Source: Oscillospiraceae bacterium (GTDB lineage Bacteria; Bacillota; Clostridia; Oscillospirales; Ruminococcaceae). From it: a stretch of DNA of 6,031 nt. Below the pieces are notes generated by a model. The model was not told the DNA's origin and made no database searches. It saw only the letters and a list, made by a program, of their open reading frames with translations. The first letter of the stretch is position 1, and each line of letters starts with the position of its first letter. The stretch covers positions 1 through 6,031 of the forward strand of contig JAFOYK010000082.1 in NCBI GenBank assembly GCA_017424665.1, in the 5' to 3' direction. Shown piece after piece: positions 5,387 to 6,031 of this stretch. The position numbers and the translations under genes are program-made.

Positions 5387-6031
5387 ATGCCGTATTTTCT
5401 TACGTTTTTTGCCTTCATAATGCTTTTTTCCGCCTTTATTGCCGCTTTCATTCCTCTGGAATTTTTGCTGATTTTTACTTTTTGCCTTGTTTTAGGAAGC
5501 CTTGGCTTTCTTCTTTTCGGCAAAAAATATCATAGAGTTTCCGTTCTGATCGCTTCTTCTGCGATAGGTTTCGGTCTTGTTGCCGCAAACGTCTTTTTCG
5601 GGTTTTATCCGGCGCTTGCCCTTGACGGAACTTCCGCGGAAATTACCGGAACAGTTACCGAAATTTCGGCAAAAGGCGGAAACCCTGTTTTTAAAATTAA
5701 AACCGATTCGGTGGATATTGAAGGAGCGCCGCAAAAAATCACCGTTCTTGTTTCAGGTTGGAACGAAAACTTTGCAAAACCTTATGATAAAGTTTCCTGC
5801 AACGTAACCTTTTCCGTTTACGATTCCAACGATTTCGGTGAAGTTCTTGAAAACCGCGCCGGAAAAATCAAAATTTATGCTTACACAAATTCGCCAATCG
5901 AAGTTACCAGGAAAGAAAATTCTTCTTTAGGTTTTTACATAAACCTTATCCGTGAAAAAGTTTCTTCGGTGATTTATAAATTTTTCCCGGATTGGAAAGC
6001 ACCTTTCACCGAACAGATACTTATCGGGACC
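5387..6031 (+). CDS. comEC: ComEC/Rec2-type competence protein, N-terminal part (3' end outside the window)
   Basis: The frame is open from ATG 5387 to the window edge (215 codons, no stop). AGGAGGTG at 5373-5380 lies six bases before the start and confirms it. ComEC forms the inner-membrane channel that carries single-stranded DNA into the cell during natural transformation. Visible here are two or three hydrophobic helices (about 4-22, 24-44, 50-74). A soluble beta-rich segment follows at about 82-175, beginning AEITGTVTEIS as in the DUF4131 N-terminal domain of this family. A helix before FTEQILIGT then sits where the competence channel domain normally begins. Most of the usual 700-800 residues are missing, including the channel helices and any metallo-beta-lactamase-like domain, so the assignment rests on the N-terminal layout only. 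No comEA gene precedes it; the neighbour is the MATE gene, separated by a terminator. It could be a ComEC-related membrane protein without a role in uptake. Confidence 0.78.
   Translation, partial: MPYFLTFFAFIMLFSAFIAAFIPLEFLLIFTFCLVLGSLGFLLFGKKYHRVSVLIASSAIGFGLVAANVFFGFYPALALDGTSAEITGTVTEISAKGGNPVFKIKTDSVDIEGAPQKITVLVSGWNENFAKPYDKVSCNVTFSVYDSNDFGEVLENRAGKIKIYAYTNSPIEVTRKENSSLGFYINLIREKVSSVIYKFFPDWKAPFTEQILIGT

Overview
The window reads as an ordinary chromosomal stretch from a Bacillota (Firmicutes) bacterium, most likely an uncultured Clostridia-type gut lineage. The evidence is strong GGAGG-type ribosome binding sites, sigma-A-like promoters with T-rich spacers, compact intrinsic terminators, AT-rich intergenic gaps and the gene families present. 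Leucine is read very largely with CTT throughout. The taxonomic placement is inference from style and gene content. All seven genes lie on the + strand, and coding DNA fills nearly the whole window. No gene-free stretch exceeds about 120 bases.

Layout: (1) 1-1322 is the 3' three quarters of aspS, closed by a hairpin terminator. (2) 1387-3172 is a tight three-gene cluster. It holds a stand-alone CinA C-terminal-domain (PncC-type NMN deamidase) gene broken by a single-base frameshift near 1590, then a Gph-like HAD phosphatase, then a stand-alone LUD-domain protein with a C-terminal cysteine cluster. (3) 3259-3807 is a small lipoprotein with its own promoter and a TTG start, closed by a strong terminator. 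(4) 3926-5293 is a 12-helix MATE efflux transporter with a good promoter and a terminator. (5) 5387 to the end is the N-terminal part of a ComEC/Rec2-type DNA-uptake channel protein, cut by the window edge.

How the genes work together: only cinA/pncC, the HAD gene and the LUD gene look co-transcribed. The HAD Shine-Dalgarno overlaps the cinA stop, and the HAD and LUD genes overlap by one base. The lipoprotein, MATE and comEC genes look like single units with their own signals. The most notable signals sit in the cinA gene: the frameshift, an odd VTGNAGP motif, and a perfect 11-bp hairpin followed by five Ts about 50 bases past the premature stop. Together they could make the broken gene polar on its downstream partners. 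I see no CRISPR, mobile element, RNA gene or undescribed multi-gene system here.
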